A stretch of DNA of 64,000 nt from Pseudomonadota bacterium (GTDB lineage Bacteria; Myxococcota_A; UBA9042; GCA-2863065): NCBI GenBank assembly GCA_005776725.1, contig SXOO01000163.1, forward strand, positions 32,449 to 96,448, read 5' to 3'. The notes below the pieces were generated by a model that saw nothing but the letters and a program-made list of their open reading frames with translations, was not told the DNA's origin and ran no database searches. The translations under genes and the position numbers were made by a program. Below are positions 36,299 through 45,601 of this stretch, piece after piece (within the stretch, counting starts at the first letter, position 1; every line of letters begins with the position of its first letter).

Positions 36299-37728
36299 AC
36301 TCGCGCAGCTGCATCGTCTGGCTGGGGGTACTAGCGACCGCGGCGGCGTTCGCCCAGCCACGGGAAGCCGAGCCCGAGGCGCGGCGCGGACTCGAGACCT
36401 CGAGTCCCGGCGAGAGAGCAGCCTGCACCCGGGTTTGGCGGTCCGTGGCGACCGGAGGCAGCGTGCTCCGTGTGGACCTCCACGACGCAATTGACCCGGG
36501 CCTTGCCGCGTACATCGTCCGCGCCGTGGACGAGGCAAACGCGCGCTCGGACGTCTCGGCGATCCTGATCCACATGAACACGCCGGGCGGGCGGGTGGAC
36601 TCAGCGCAGCTGATCAAGGACGCGCTGCTGCGCTCGCGGGTCCCGATCATCACCTTCATCGACACCCACGCCTTGAGCGCGGGCGCGCTAGTCGCGTACG
36701 CCAGCGACGTCATCGTCGTAACGCCGGGCGCCACCATGGGGGCAGCCACGCCAATCCTGGTCGGTGAGGGCGGCGTCCCCGAGGAGACCGGTGAGAAGTT
36801 CGTCTCCGCGGTGCGCGGGATGTTCCGCGCCGCCGCCGAGGCCCGAGGCCGAGACCCCGTGCTCGCGGAGTCCATGGTGGACGCGGACGTGGACGTCCCG
36901 GGGCTGAAGCCCAAGGGGAAGCTGACCACGCTGACCCAGGCCGAGCTCCTGGCGTGGTGCGTGGCGGACTTCGCTGCCGCCGACATCCCCACGGCGCTGG
37001 CGCGTGTGGGCGCCGAGGGGGCGCGAATCGAGAGCCGCGAGATCGCGTGGGCGGAGTCGCTGACGCGGTGGCTCACGGACCCCACCGTTGCGGGGCTCCT
37101 GATGTCGCTCGGCGTGCTGGGGATCATGGTCGAGTTCAAAGCCCCTGGCTTCGGGGTCGGCGGCGCTCTCGCGCTGGTCTCCTTCGGTCTCTTCTTTGGC
37201 GGTCACCTGTTCGCGCAGCTCGCGGGCCTCGAAGAGCTGCTGCTGTTGCTCCTGGGGCTGATCCTGATCGGGGTGGAGCTGTTCGTGCCGGGCCACGTCG
37301 TGCCCGGTGTCCTCGGCGTAAGCGCCGTGCTCGTTGCCCTCGGGATGGCGCTGGTGGGGGGCGACGTGGAGCTGGCGTGGGAGGTCGGGGCCTTGCAGGC
37401 CGCGCTCTGGCGCACCGCGGCCGCGCTCGGCGCCACCTTCGCTGCCTTCCTGTTGTTGCTGCGCTGGCTGCCCCGTAACCGCGTGGTGGAGCGACTCGTG
37501 CTGGCGGACGCGATCCGCGGAGGCGCTCACGCGGCGGAGGTCCCCGTGACACGGGGCGAGGTCGGGACGGCCGTGACGCCAGTGCTCGGCTCGGGCAAGG
37601 CCCGTTTCGCGAGCGGGGTCCACGACGTCGTGAGCTCGGGCGCCCACATTGCCGCCGGCGCGACGGTTTTTGTGATCGATGCAAGACCAGGCCGGATCGA
37701 GGTCGCGGCCAGAGGAGAGTCGGTATGA
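36295..37728 (+). CDS. NfeD-family membrane protein with ClpP-class serine protease domain
   Basis: [19 protein letters not shown]...[33 protein letters not shown] region; C-terminal beta domain; immediately 5' of floA. Confidence 0.9.
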   Translation: MNSRSCIVWLGVLATAAAFAQPREAEPEARRGLETSSPGERAACTRVWRSVATGGSVLRVDLHDAIDPGLAAYIVRAVDEANARSDVSAILIHMNTPGGRVDSAQLIKDALLRSRVPIITFIDTHALSAGALVAYASDVIVVTPGATMGAATPILVGEGGVPEETGEKFVSAVRGMFRAAAEARGRDPVLAESMVDADVDVPGLKPKGKLTTLTQAELLAWCVADFAAADIPTALARVGAEGARIESREIAWAESLTRWLTDPTVAGLLMSLGVLGIMVEFKAPGFGVGGALALVSFGLFFGGHLFAQLAGLEELLLLLLGLILIGVELFVPGHVVPGVLGVSAVLVALGMALVGGDVELAWEVGALQAALWRTAAALGATFAAFLLLLRWLPRNRVVERLVLADAIRGGAHAAEVPVTRGEVGTAVTPVLGSGKARFASGVHDVVSSGAHIAAGATVFVIDARPGRIEVAARGESV

Positions 37729-38693
37729 GCTTCAGGGAATTCGGACCCGTGGCGGCGCTAGGCGCCATCGTGGCCGCAGTAATGGTGTTCTTCTATTTCG
37801 TACCGCTCCGAGTGTGGATCGCCGCCTGGTTCTCGGGGTGCAAGGTCGGGATTCCGACGCTGATCGCGATGCGTCTCCGGCGAGTCAACCCCGCGCTCAT
37901 CGTGCACGCGCGTATCAGCGCAATGAAAGCCGGCATCGACGTCTCCACGGACGCCCTGGAGAGCCACGCGCTGGCGGGCGGGAACGTGGTCGCCGTGGTC
38001 AACGCGCTGATCTCCGCCTCGAAGGCCAACATCCCGCTCAACTTCAACCGCGCGGCGGCCATCGATCTCGCGGGCCGCGACGTCCAACAGGCGATCCAGA
38101 TGAGCGTCAACCCGAAGGTGATCACCACACAAAGGGTCACCGCGGTCGCAAAGGACGGCATCCAGCTCGCCGTGGTGAGCCTCGTGACGGTCCGCGCCGA
38201 CATCGAGAAGCTCGTGGGCGGCGCCGGAGAAGAGACCATCCTGGCTCGCGTGGGCGAGGGGATCGTCACCACGATCGGCTCGGCCACCGATCACAAGCAG
38301 GTCCTCGAGAACCCCGACAGCATCTCGCGCAACGTGCTCTCCCGCGGGCTCGACGCCGGCACCGCGTTCGAGATCCTGTCGATCGACATCGCCGACATCG
38401 ACGTGGGCGCCAACATCGGGGCCAAGCTCCAGATGGAGCAGGCAGAGGCGGACAAGAACATCGCGCAGGCCCGCGCTGAAGGGCGCCGCGCCCAAGCCGT
38501 GGCGCTGGAACAGGAGAACCGCGCCAAGCTCGAAGAGATGCGTGCGCTCCTCATCGAGGCGGAGTCACGGATCCCCGTTTCGATCGCGGCGGCCTTCGAG
38601 AAGGGCCAGCTGGGCGTGATGGACTTCTACCAATACAAGAACCTCATGGCTGACACCCAGATGCGTGAGAACCTCGCGAAGGGCCCCGCGTGA
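37725..38693 (+). CDS. floA: flotillin-like protein FloA
   Basis: 322 aa; [71 protein letters not shown]. Confidence 0.93.
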   Translation: MSFREFGPVAALGAIVAAVMVFFYFVPLRVWIAAWFSGCKVGIPTLIAMRLRRVNPALIVHARISAMKAGIDVSTDALESHALAGGNVVAVVNALISASKANIPLNFNRAAAIDLAGRDVQQAIQMSVNPKVITTQRVTAVAKDGIQLAVVSLVTVRADIEKLVGGAGEETILARVGEGIVTTIGSATDHKQVLENPDSISRNVLSRGLDAGTAFEILSIDIADIDVGANIGAKLQMEQAEADKNIAQARAEGRRAQAVALEQENRAKLEEMRALLIEAESRIPVSIAAAFEKGQLGVMDFYQYKNLMADTQMRENLAKGPA

Positions 38694-38858
38694 CGCCTCG
38701 CCGCGAAGAGCTGGCGCTGGCGATCGCCCTGAGGCACCCACCCACAGCACGTTGGCCGCAGCAGAACGTGCGGGGTCGGGAGCGAGTCGCTGTTCCCATC
38801 GGTGGGCTTCGACCGCGCACGAACGGGCGCCCGGACCTGACCGGACCGAGCGAACCTC

Positions 38859-39164
38859 GTGGCTGACAAGGGGTGGGAGCTCCTGCTCCAGGTTGGCCTG
38901 GCCGCGCTCTCGTACGCCGGGGCGTGGGCCTACCAGCGGGCCAAGAAGGCAGGCGAGGAGGCGAACGAGGCACGGGAGAGCGGGCCCGCGCAGGAGCCAC
39001 GCAAGCGTCGACGCAAGAGACGCGCGGCACCACCCGCGGAGGCCGAGCGCCCCACCGCTGCAGCACCGCCGCTGCCGGTCGCTGAGGTTCTGCCGGTGGC
39101 GGCGACGGCCCCTCGACGCCCCCTCCGCGCCGCGATGGTGTTATCGGAGACGCTCCGTTTGTAG
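38859..39164 (+). CDS. small hypothetical protein with N-terminal hydrophobic helix and basic linker
   Basis: 101 aa; same strand downstream of floA; no recognised family. Confidence 0.4.
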   Translation: MADKGWELLLQVGLAALSYAGAWAYQRAKKAGEEANEARESGPAQEPRKRRRKRRAAPPAEAERPTAAAPPLPVAEVLPVAATAPRRPLRAAMVLSETLRL

Positions 39165-40397
39165 CGAGCGGACGACGGGGAGCCAGCACAGCGCAACCGC
39201 CGTGAGGCCGAGCGCCAGCGAGAAGGCCCCCTGCCATCCAACCCCCTCGGCCAGCGCTCCGGCGAGCAGGCCGCCCGGCGCCTTGCCGGCCACCTCCACG
39301 GCCGCGAGCACGGTGAAGTGAGTAGCGCCGATACGTCGGTCGACGGAGCCCATCATGAGCGCGAACATGGCCGGTGTGAGGGCTCCGCCCGTGAGCTCCT
39401 CGACGCAGGTCACGGCGATGAGCGCAGGCGGGTCAGGGGGCCACACCACGCAGGCGAGGCAGGCTACCGCGGGGATGAGGCGCGAAGCCATGGCCCAGGT
39501 CACCGCGCGGAGAGGGCTGTAACGCGCGGCGAGGAGGCCCCCAATGGTCGAGCCCGCGATCGAGAAGCCCATTCCCCAGGTGGCATCCCATAGCGCCAAG
39601 GTCTCCTTGGACGTCCCAAGTCCTCGTTGCAGATAGGGTTTCCAGAGGTCGTCCGAGATCGACTCGCCCACCTTGTAGGAGGCGATGAAGCCGATGAGGA
39701 GGAGGCCGCCCGGAGCCCGCACCGCGGCGGCGAGGGTGCGCCCGATGTGGGCAAAGGTGGCCCCACGCGGAGCGGGAACGGCGGCAAGTCCACGATCTAC
39801 GGCGACATCGGGGCGCGGTGGAAACAGGGTCGGCGCAGCGAGGTCGCGCACCCAGTAGAGGTGCAGGAGCACGCCCGTGGCGGTGCACGCCGCCATGGTG
39901 AGGAAAACATGCCCCCAGTCGGCGAACACCACGATGAGCGCGGACCCGCCCACCAGCATGCCCACTTTGTAACCCGCGACCTGAGCGCCGTTGCCGGTGC
40001 CTAGCGCCGCCCCGGAGAGCAGATCGACGGCGAGGCCGTCCACCGCGACGTCTTGCGCCGCTGTCAGCGCGTTCATCGCGAGCAGCAGGCCGAGCAGCGG
40101 CACGAGCTGAGTCACAGGATCGAGCCACGCCGCGGCCAGCTGCAGCACCACCAGGCCAAACGTCAGCGGCAGGATCCACTGGTGGCGGGTGCCGAACCGG
40201 TCCACCCAGGGCGCGATCAGGGGCTTCAACAGCCAGGGCAGGGCGAGCAGGCCCGCGAGCGAGATCGCGGTGAGGCTAACGCCCTGATCGGTGAGGTGGA
40301 GCTTGAGTGCTTTGCCCTGGAAGCCATAGGGCATGCCCTGGACGAAGTACAAGGGCAGCAGGGCGGCGACGGGGCTCGGCGGCGCTCGAGGCGCCAT
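39141..40397 (-). CDS. MFS transporter (AmpG-like)
   Basis: 418 aa; YFVQGMPYGFQGKALKLHLTDQGVSLTAISLAGLLALPWLLKPLIAPWVDRFGTRHQWI; about 12 hydrophobic segments. Confidence 0.85.
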   Translation of the reverse strand: MAPRAPPSPVAALLPLYFVQGMPYGFQGKALKLHLTDQGVSLTAISLAGLLALPWLLKPLIAPWVDRFGTRHQWILPLTFGLVVLQLAAAWLDPVTQLVPLLGLLLAMNALTAAQDVAVDGLAVDLLSGAALGTGNGAQVAGYKVGMLVGGSALIVVFADWGHVFLTMAACTATGVLLHLYWVRDLAAPTLFPPRPDVAVDRGLAAVPAPRGATFAHIGRTLAAAVRAPGGLLLIGFIASYKVGESISDDLWKPYLQRGLGTSKETLALWDATWGMGFSIAGSTIGGLLAARYSPLRAVTWAMASRLIPAVACLACVVWPPDPPALIAVTCVEELTGGALTPAMFALMMGSVDRRIGATHFTVLAAVEVAGKAPGGLLAGALAEGVGWQGAFSLALGLTAVALCWLPVVRSLQTERLR

Positions 40398-40403
40398 CGG
40401 GCA

Positions 40404-41480
40404 TCAGCCCTTGCGCGGCGGGCGCGACCCCGGCGGCTTCGCCGGAGCTCGAGGCGACGGGCGCGACCCGGCGGGCTTCGCCGGAGCTCGAGGCGACGGG
40501 CGCGACCCGGCGGGCTTCGCCGGAGCTCGAGGCGACGGGCGCGACCCGGCGGGCTTGGCCGGAGCTCGAGGCGACGGGCGGGACTCCGCGGGCTTCGCCG
40601 GCGCTCGGGGGCGGCCGGCCCCACGCGATTCCTTCGGGACTTCGTCCGTCTTGAAGTGCGAGCGTGTGTAGGCCGCCCGGGCGCCAGGACGGGGCGCGCC
40701 GACCCGGGGGGCCTCTGGGGCGCCAGCGAAGCGCCCACGCTGGAGGCCCACGGCCTCCTCGAGCCCGGCAACCTCCTCCGGCGTGAGCATGCGGCACTTT
40801 CCGGGCGGAAGCGTTCCGATACGCACCGTGCCGTACGCCACGCGGACCAGCTTCAAGACGCGCCGCCCGCAGGCCTCGACCATTCGGTGGATCTGGCGGT
40901 TCTTGCCCTCGGACAGGACGACCTCGTACCAAGCGTTGGTGTCGGTCCGCTGGACGAGCTCGATGGGCGCGGAGCGGGTCCGGTAGCCACTGGGGAGCCG
41001 AACGCCCTCGTTGAACCGCCGGACAAGGTGCGGGTCGGGCTGACCCTGGATCTTCACCCGGTAGACCCGCGGCACGTGCTGGACAGGATCCATGAGGGCC
41101 TTGGCAAGATCGCCGTCGTTCGTGAACAGCAGCAACCCCTCGGTGTCCCAGTCGAGGCGGCCCACTGTGAAGACGCGCGGTAGGCCCTTCGGGAGAAGAT
41201 CGTGAACCCGCGCCCGACCCTCCGGGTCGCGCTCCGAGCAGACGGTGCCCTTGGGCTTGTGCATGAGGACGTAGACAGGCGCTCCCATGCGCACCCGGGC
41301 ACCGTCGACAGCCACGTTGTCCTTGAGAGGGTTCACGCGAGTGCCGAGCTCGGTGACGACCTGGCCGTTTACCGTGACCCGCCCCGCAGCGATCATCTCC
41401 TCGCCCTTCCGCCGACTGGTCAGGCCGGCGCCGCTCAAGAACTTCTGCAGGCGAATGCCATTGTTGCCGATCGGTGCCAC
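40404..41480 (-). CDS. rluB: RluB/RsuA-family rRNA pseudouridine synthase with repetitive basic tail
   Basis: S4 domain RLQKFLSGAGLTSRRKGEEMIAAGRVTVNGQ; catalytic GRLDWDTEGLLLFTNDGDL; GKNRQIHRM. Confidence 0.88.
   Translation of the reverse strand: MAPIGNNGIRLQKFLSGAGLTSRRKGEEMIAAGRVTVNGQVVTELGTRVNPLKDNVAVDGARVRMGAPVYVLMHKPKGTVCSERDPEGRARVHDLLPKGLPRVFTVGRLDWDTEGLLLFTNDGDLAKALMDPVQHVPRVYRVKIQGQPDPHLVRRFNEGVRLPSGYRTRSAPIELVQRTDTNAWYEVVLSEGKNRQIHRMVEACGRRVLKLVRVAYGTVRIGTLPPGKCRMLTPEEVAGLEEAVGLQRGRFAGAPEAPRVGAPRPGARAAYTRSHFKTDEVPKESRGAGRPRAPAKPAESRPSPRAPAKPAGSRPSPRAPAKPAGSRPSPRAPAKPAGSRPSPRAPAKPPGSRPPRKG
40435..40610 (-). repeat. 39-bp tandem repeat encoding RPSPRAPAKPAGS
   Basis: ggcttcgccggagctcgaggcgacgggcgcgacccggcg repeated at 40435, 40474, 40513 and 40552 plus a degenerate copy. 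Confidence 0.95.
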
Positions 41481-41662
41481 GTCGCTCTCCTAGTGGCCGG
41501 GCTTCGAGCTCCCGGCAGGGTGTGGGTAACACGGGGCGCTGGATGATCCACGTGGAAAGCGCCGGAATGCAAAGGGTACGCAGCAACGTATCGGCCGCGA
41601 TTTTGTTAATTCAGACGACCAGGGCTATTCTCGCTGCTCTGTCTTCGAGGGGATGACGTTAC

Positions 41663-44600
41663 ATGAGACTTGGTTGCCCTCACTGTGGAGCGTGGTTTGA
41701 CGTCGCCGACGAGCGCGCGTCCGACCCGACCAAGTCCTGTACCTGCCCGGAGTGCCTCGAGGTGTTCCCCACGGGTGACGCGCGCCGCCAGGGCGCCGCA
41801 GCGGCGCCCGACGATGGCCTCGACTTCGGCTTCGAGCTCGACGGTCTGTCCCGGGCGGGCCTGTCTCAGGTTGGCGAGGTCACCGGTCACCGCTCTGCGG
41901 CGGATCCGTCGCGGATCAGCCTTCCGGGCGTGGTCGCCGCCGAAGAGAGCGCGCTCGGCTTCGACAACGCGGGCGACAAGTCCAGCAGAAACGAGGTGTC
42001 ACACCTCAAGGACGTCGACCTCACGCTCGCGGGCACGTACCACCGCACGGGGCGCAAGCTCCACCACGCCACGGACGTGGTGTGGACTGGCCGCGGAAGA
42101 GAGGCCACAGCCACTCGCCCACCTGACCTGCCCCCCATCGTCCGGCGTTCGGATCCGGGGGTCCCTCCCCCGATTACGAGGAGCTCACCGCCGCCCACGC
42201 CACCGAGCCCCCCCCCCTCGGCGGTCTCCCCGACCGCGCCGACGATGGGCTTCGAAGGCTCGGCGCCGGGTCGCTCGGAGTCGTCCGTCGGCTTCGACGA
42301 CTTCCCTCCGTTCGAGGGCTCCACCCCTGGCAGCAGCGCGCCGCTCGACTTCGGCTTCGAGGACTCGGTGTCCGTTGGGCCCGTGAAGAGCAACGTGAGC
42401 TCGTCCGCCAGGCAAGGTGTGCGGCCTTCCGCGGGATCCTTCGGCTTCAGCGATCGCAGCGCGACCGCTGGGACCGGTGGTGGGTCAGTGGTTGGGAAGA
42501 GCAACGCCGGCGCGCTCGAGGAGATGGACTTTTCGGGCCTCCTCGACGAGAGCCTGTCGAACCGCAGCGCGTTCGGAAAAGAGCAGAACCCGTTCGCCGA
42601 CGTCGGGATTGGCGAGGACAGCGCACCGATGGGCCGAGGCTCATCCCGCCCCGAGCCGGAGTCAGTCCGCTCGAGCCGCGCCTCGCAGCCCGCGCCGGAC
42701 ACCAACTCGTTCTTCGTCGACGCTCCCAGCGCGACCAGCAGCATCGAGTTCGAGGTCGGGCCGTCCAACAACCAGTCGCAGTCCAGCGCCAGCTTCGACC
42801 TCGACGTGCCGGGCGATGCGGCCTTGCCGATCGTCGATGGCTCCGGGTCCTCCAAGCCCCGCCCAAACCGAAAGGGGGATCCCAAGGCTGTGCCGGCGGG
42901 CCAGCGGTCCAGCAAGGGTCCGTTGGTGGCCCTGGCCGTCTTGGTCCTGGTGGCGGGCGGTGGCGTTGCCGGCGAGCTCCTGGGCTACGGATACTTCTTC
43001 GTCGGCCTGTACGATGATCCCGCTGCTCCCCTCCCCGAGGGGATCGACCCGAAGCCCGCACCGGAGCGCCTCACGGGGGCCGCGGTTCCCGGGCAGGCCG
43101 CCGGACCGACCGCGGAGAAGCCGGACGACAAGCTACCGCCGGCTGGCGATAGCCAGACATCCTACGACGCCCGGATCGAGGCGGTGAGTCGCGCGGCCGA
43201 GGCCGAGGCCGACCCCACAAAGAAGGCAGCCCTGCAGGACCAGATCCTGCTGCTGCATCTCCAATCCCGGTTCCGTTGGCCGGGCCGCTTCCACAGAGAC
43301 GAGACACGAAAGGCCGCTCTGGAGAAGGCGGGTCAAGAAGCCAAGCGACGCAGCTACACGTCCGAGTTCTTCGACCTCCTGGGTCAGCCGGTAGACGAAA
43401 AGACCGACCGGACTGCCGTGCTCGACAAGGCCGAGATCGTACTGGCCCAGGAGACGCCAGCCGAGCTCACGGGCGGCCGCGATCTCTTGTTCAAGGCGCT
43501 GCTGTTCCGCGATCGCGAGCGAAACGAGCAGGCGCTGCAGCTCCTCGATCTGGCCGTTCAAGAGCACCCCGAGTACGGATGGGCGCAGTTGGAGCGCGGA
43601 GGCGTGTTGCTCGAGCAGAAGCGGTTCGACGACGCCGTCGCCAGCGCAGAGTCGGTGCTGAGCCGCGACAGCAGCAACCACGACGCGCGGCTGCTGCTCG
43701 CGCGCGCGCTAGTCGCGAAGCAGGACGAGGCCGGCTACGAGCGAGCCCGCACCATTGCGGACGAAGCGCTGGCCAAAGCCAAAGAGGGCAACGACGTGTT
43801 CGGGGAGTTCGAGGCGAACCTCCTCCGCGCTCAGGTGGCGCTGCTTCAGAACAGGAACGACGACCGAAGGGCTGCCCTCGAAGCGGCGCTCGCCTTCGCG
43901 CCGAAGGACGAGACCCTCATGATCGAGCTGGCCGAGGCTGACCTCCGCACGGGCAACGCCACTCGAGCGGCCGAGCGTCTCGGCGCCTGCCCGGCGGACG
44001 TCTGCAAGTCACTCGCCTTCATCCGCACCTACCTGAAGATGCTCAAGGCCACGGAGAACCTGCAGGAGGCCGAGAACCTCACAGTCAGGGCCGAGCTCAG
44101 CTTCTCCAAGAACCCCGAAGTGCTGTTCATGTCGGGGGACATCCTCGAGCTGCGTGGCAAGCTCAGCCTTGCGGCGAAGAAGTACGAGAAGGTCATCGAG
44201 TTCGACGCCAAGCACCTCGAGGCCTACCTGCGCCTCGCCGACATCCAGAAGCGGGAGAAGGCGTTCGACAAGGCGGTCGTGATCCTCGACGCCGCCGCAA
44301 AGGCGTTCGAGGGCGGAGGGGCCGAGTCGGAGGCCGCGATGAGCATCGCCGTCGAGCGCGGTGAGCTGCTCGCCAAACAGGGTCGCTTCGACGAGGCGCG
44401 GGAAGTGTTGACGCAGGTCGTCAAGGTGCAACCGGCCAACGCTCAGGCGCGAGAGAGCCTCGCGACGCTCTTGGTCGCGCTGGGTCAGCCGGCGCTGGCT
44501 ATTACCCACTTCGACAAGCTGTTCGATCAGGGCAAGACCAACGCCAACATCAGCTTGGCCTTCGCCGAAGCGCTGATTATGTCGGGCCGCCCGGACCGCG

Positions 44601-45601
44601 CGATCGAAGTGTTGAAGCGACACCTGGAGGCCAACCCGAAGGACCTCGACGCGCTGGTCAAGCTGGGCCACGCGTACGTCCAGAAGGGGCGCTACGAGGA
44701 AGCCATGGCTGTGCTCGAGCACGCCGTGGCGATCAACCGCAACTATGCGCCGGCTTATTACTTCGCAGGGCTCGCCGAGTACGGTCGGCAGAGACGGCTC
44801 GCTGACGAGGCGGAGCGCCGTCAGAAGGAAGGCGAGACCGTCCCGCTGGAGCAACGACCGGACTTCTCGAAGGCGGTCCTGGCCTTCTCGAACGCACGCG
44901 ACAAGGACCCGGAGAACGTCCAATATCGGGAGTTCCTCGCGAAGTCGTTGATGGAGATGGGTAAGAAGCGCGACCTGCTCGCTGCGCTCGAACAGTACGA
45001 CGCTGTCCTCACCGCCTACAGGAAGTACGAGCGCGTTCAGTCGGGTGTTCGAATCATCCCGAACGCAGAGGTCTACTTCAATCGGGGTGTCCTGGCGTCG
45101 AAGCTGGGCCGCCCCCGAGAAGAGATCCTGAAGAACTTCCAAGACGCGCTGCTTCTGGACTCGGCGCGCTCGGACTACATCGCGCGCTACGGCGAAGAGC
45201 TCTACAAGCTGCAGACGAAAGAGACTCAGGACGGCGCGCTCGTCCTGGAGGCCAAGGCGTACTTCCTCCTGGTCCGCGAGCACTACTCGAAGACGCACGT
45301 CCGCTCCAACTACTACCTCGGCCGCGTGTCGCTGCACGAGTGGGGCAAGCAGGCGTTCCGCAAGCCCGGCGATCCGCTCCACAAGGAGGCGCTGGACTAC
45401 TTCAACCAGGTCGTAGCCGTGGGCGGGCACAACGAGTTCCCGGACGTGTACTTCTACATCGGCAACATCCAGCGCGAGCTCGGCGTCTACCGCCTCGCCG
45501 ATGACGCCTACATGAAGTACCTCGACACGTACAAGCGCCTCTACAAGCGCACAGCCCCCAACGAGAAGTACGTCCGGGAGCTCATAAAGTCGCGTCCATG
45601 A
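41663..45601 (+). CDS. zinc-ribbon (MJ0042-like) transmembrane TPR protein
   Basis: N-term CPHCGAWFDVADERASDPTKSCTCPECLEVF; disordered middle; TM LVALAVLVLVAGGGVAGELLGYGYFFVGL; many C-terminal TPR helices. Confidence 0.88.
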   Translation: MRLGCPHCGAWFDVADERASDPTKSCTCPECLEVFPTGDARRQGAAAAPDDGLDFGFELDGLSRAGLSQVGEVTGHRSAADPSRISLPGVVAAEESALGFDNAGDKSSRNEVSHLKDVDLTLAGTYHRTGRKLHHATDVVWTGRGREATATRPPDLPPIVRRSDPGVPPPITRSSPPPTPPSPPPSAVSPTAPTMGFEGSAPGRSESSVGFDDFPPFEGSTPGSSAPLDFGFEDSVSVGPVKSNVSSSARQGVRPSAGSFGFSDRSATAGTGGGSVVGKSNAGALEEMDFSGLLDESLSNRSAFGKEQNPFADVGIGEDSAPMGRGSSRPEPESVRSSRASQPAPDTNSFFVDAPSATSSIEFEVGPSNNQSQSSASFDLDVPGDAALPIVDGSGSSKPRPNRKGDPKAVPAGQRSSKGPLVALAVLVLVAGGGVAGELLGYGYFFVGLYDDPAAPLPEGIDPKPAPERLTGAAVPGQAAGPTAEKPDDKLPPAGDSQTSYDARIEAVSRAAEAEADPTKKAALQDQILLLHLQSRFRWPGRFHRDETRKAALEKAGQEAKRRSYTSEFFDLLGQPVDEKTDRTAVLDKAEIVLAQETPAELTGGRDLLFKALLFRDRERNEQALQLLDLAVQEHPEYGWAQLERGGVLLEQKRFDDAVASAESVLSRDSSNHDARLLLARALVAKQDEAGYERARTIADEALAKAKEGNDVFGEFEANLLRAQVALLQNRNDDRRAALEAALAFAPKDETLMIELAEADLRTGNATRAAERLGACPADVCKSLAFIRTYLKMLKATENLQEAENLTVRAELSFSKNPEVLFMSGDILELRGKLSLAAKKYEKVIEFDAKHLEAYLRLADIQKREKAFDKAVVILDAAAKAFEGGGAESEAAMSIAVERGELLAKQGRFDEAREVLTQVVKVQPANAQARESLATLLVALGQPALAITHFDKLFDQGKTNANISLAFAEALIMSGRPDRAIEVLKRHLEANPKDLDALVKLGHAYVQKGRYEEAMAVLEHAVAINRNYAPAYYFAGLAEYGRQRRLADEAERRQKEGETVPLEQRPDFSKAVLAFSNARDKDPENVQYREFLAKSLMEMGKKRDLLAALEQYDAVLTAYRKYERVQSGVRIIPNAEVYFNRGVLASKLGRPREEILKNFQDALLLDSARSDYIARYGEELYKLQTKETQDGALVLEAKAYFLLVREHYSKTHVRSNYYLGRVSLHEWGKQAFRKPGDPLHKEALDYFNQVVAVGGHNEFPDVYFYIGNIQRELGVYRLADDAYMKYLDTYKRLYKRTAPNEKYVRELIKSRP

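Noticed and set aside
40053-41183. 376-aa plus ORF with tandem ARRARPGGLRRSSR repeats
   Set aside because: Reading of the 39-bp repeat and flanks on the wrong strand; the minus-strand RluB frame is the real gene
41603-41633. Possible sigma-70 promoter upstream of the TPR gene (TTGTTA ... TATTCT)
   Set aside because: Spacing about 19 nt with a weak -35; not strong enough to report as a feature
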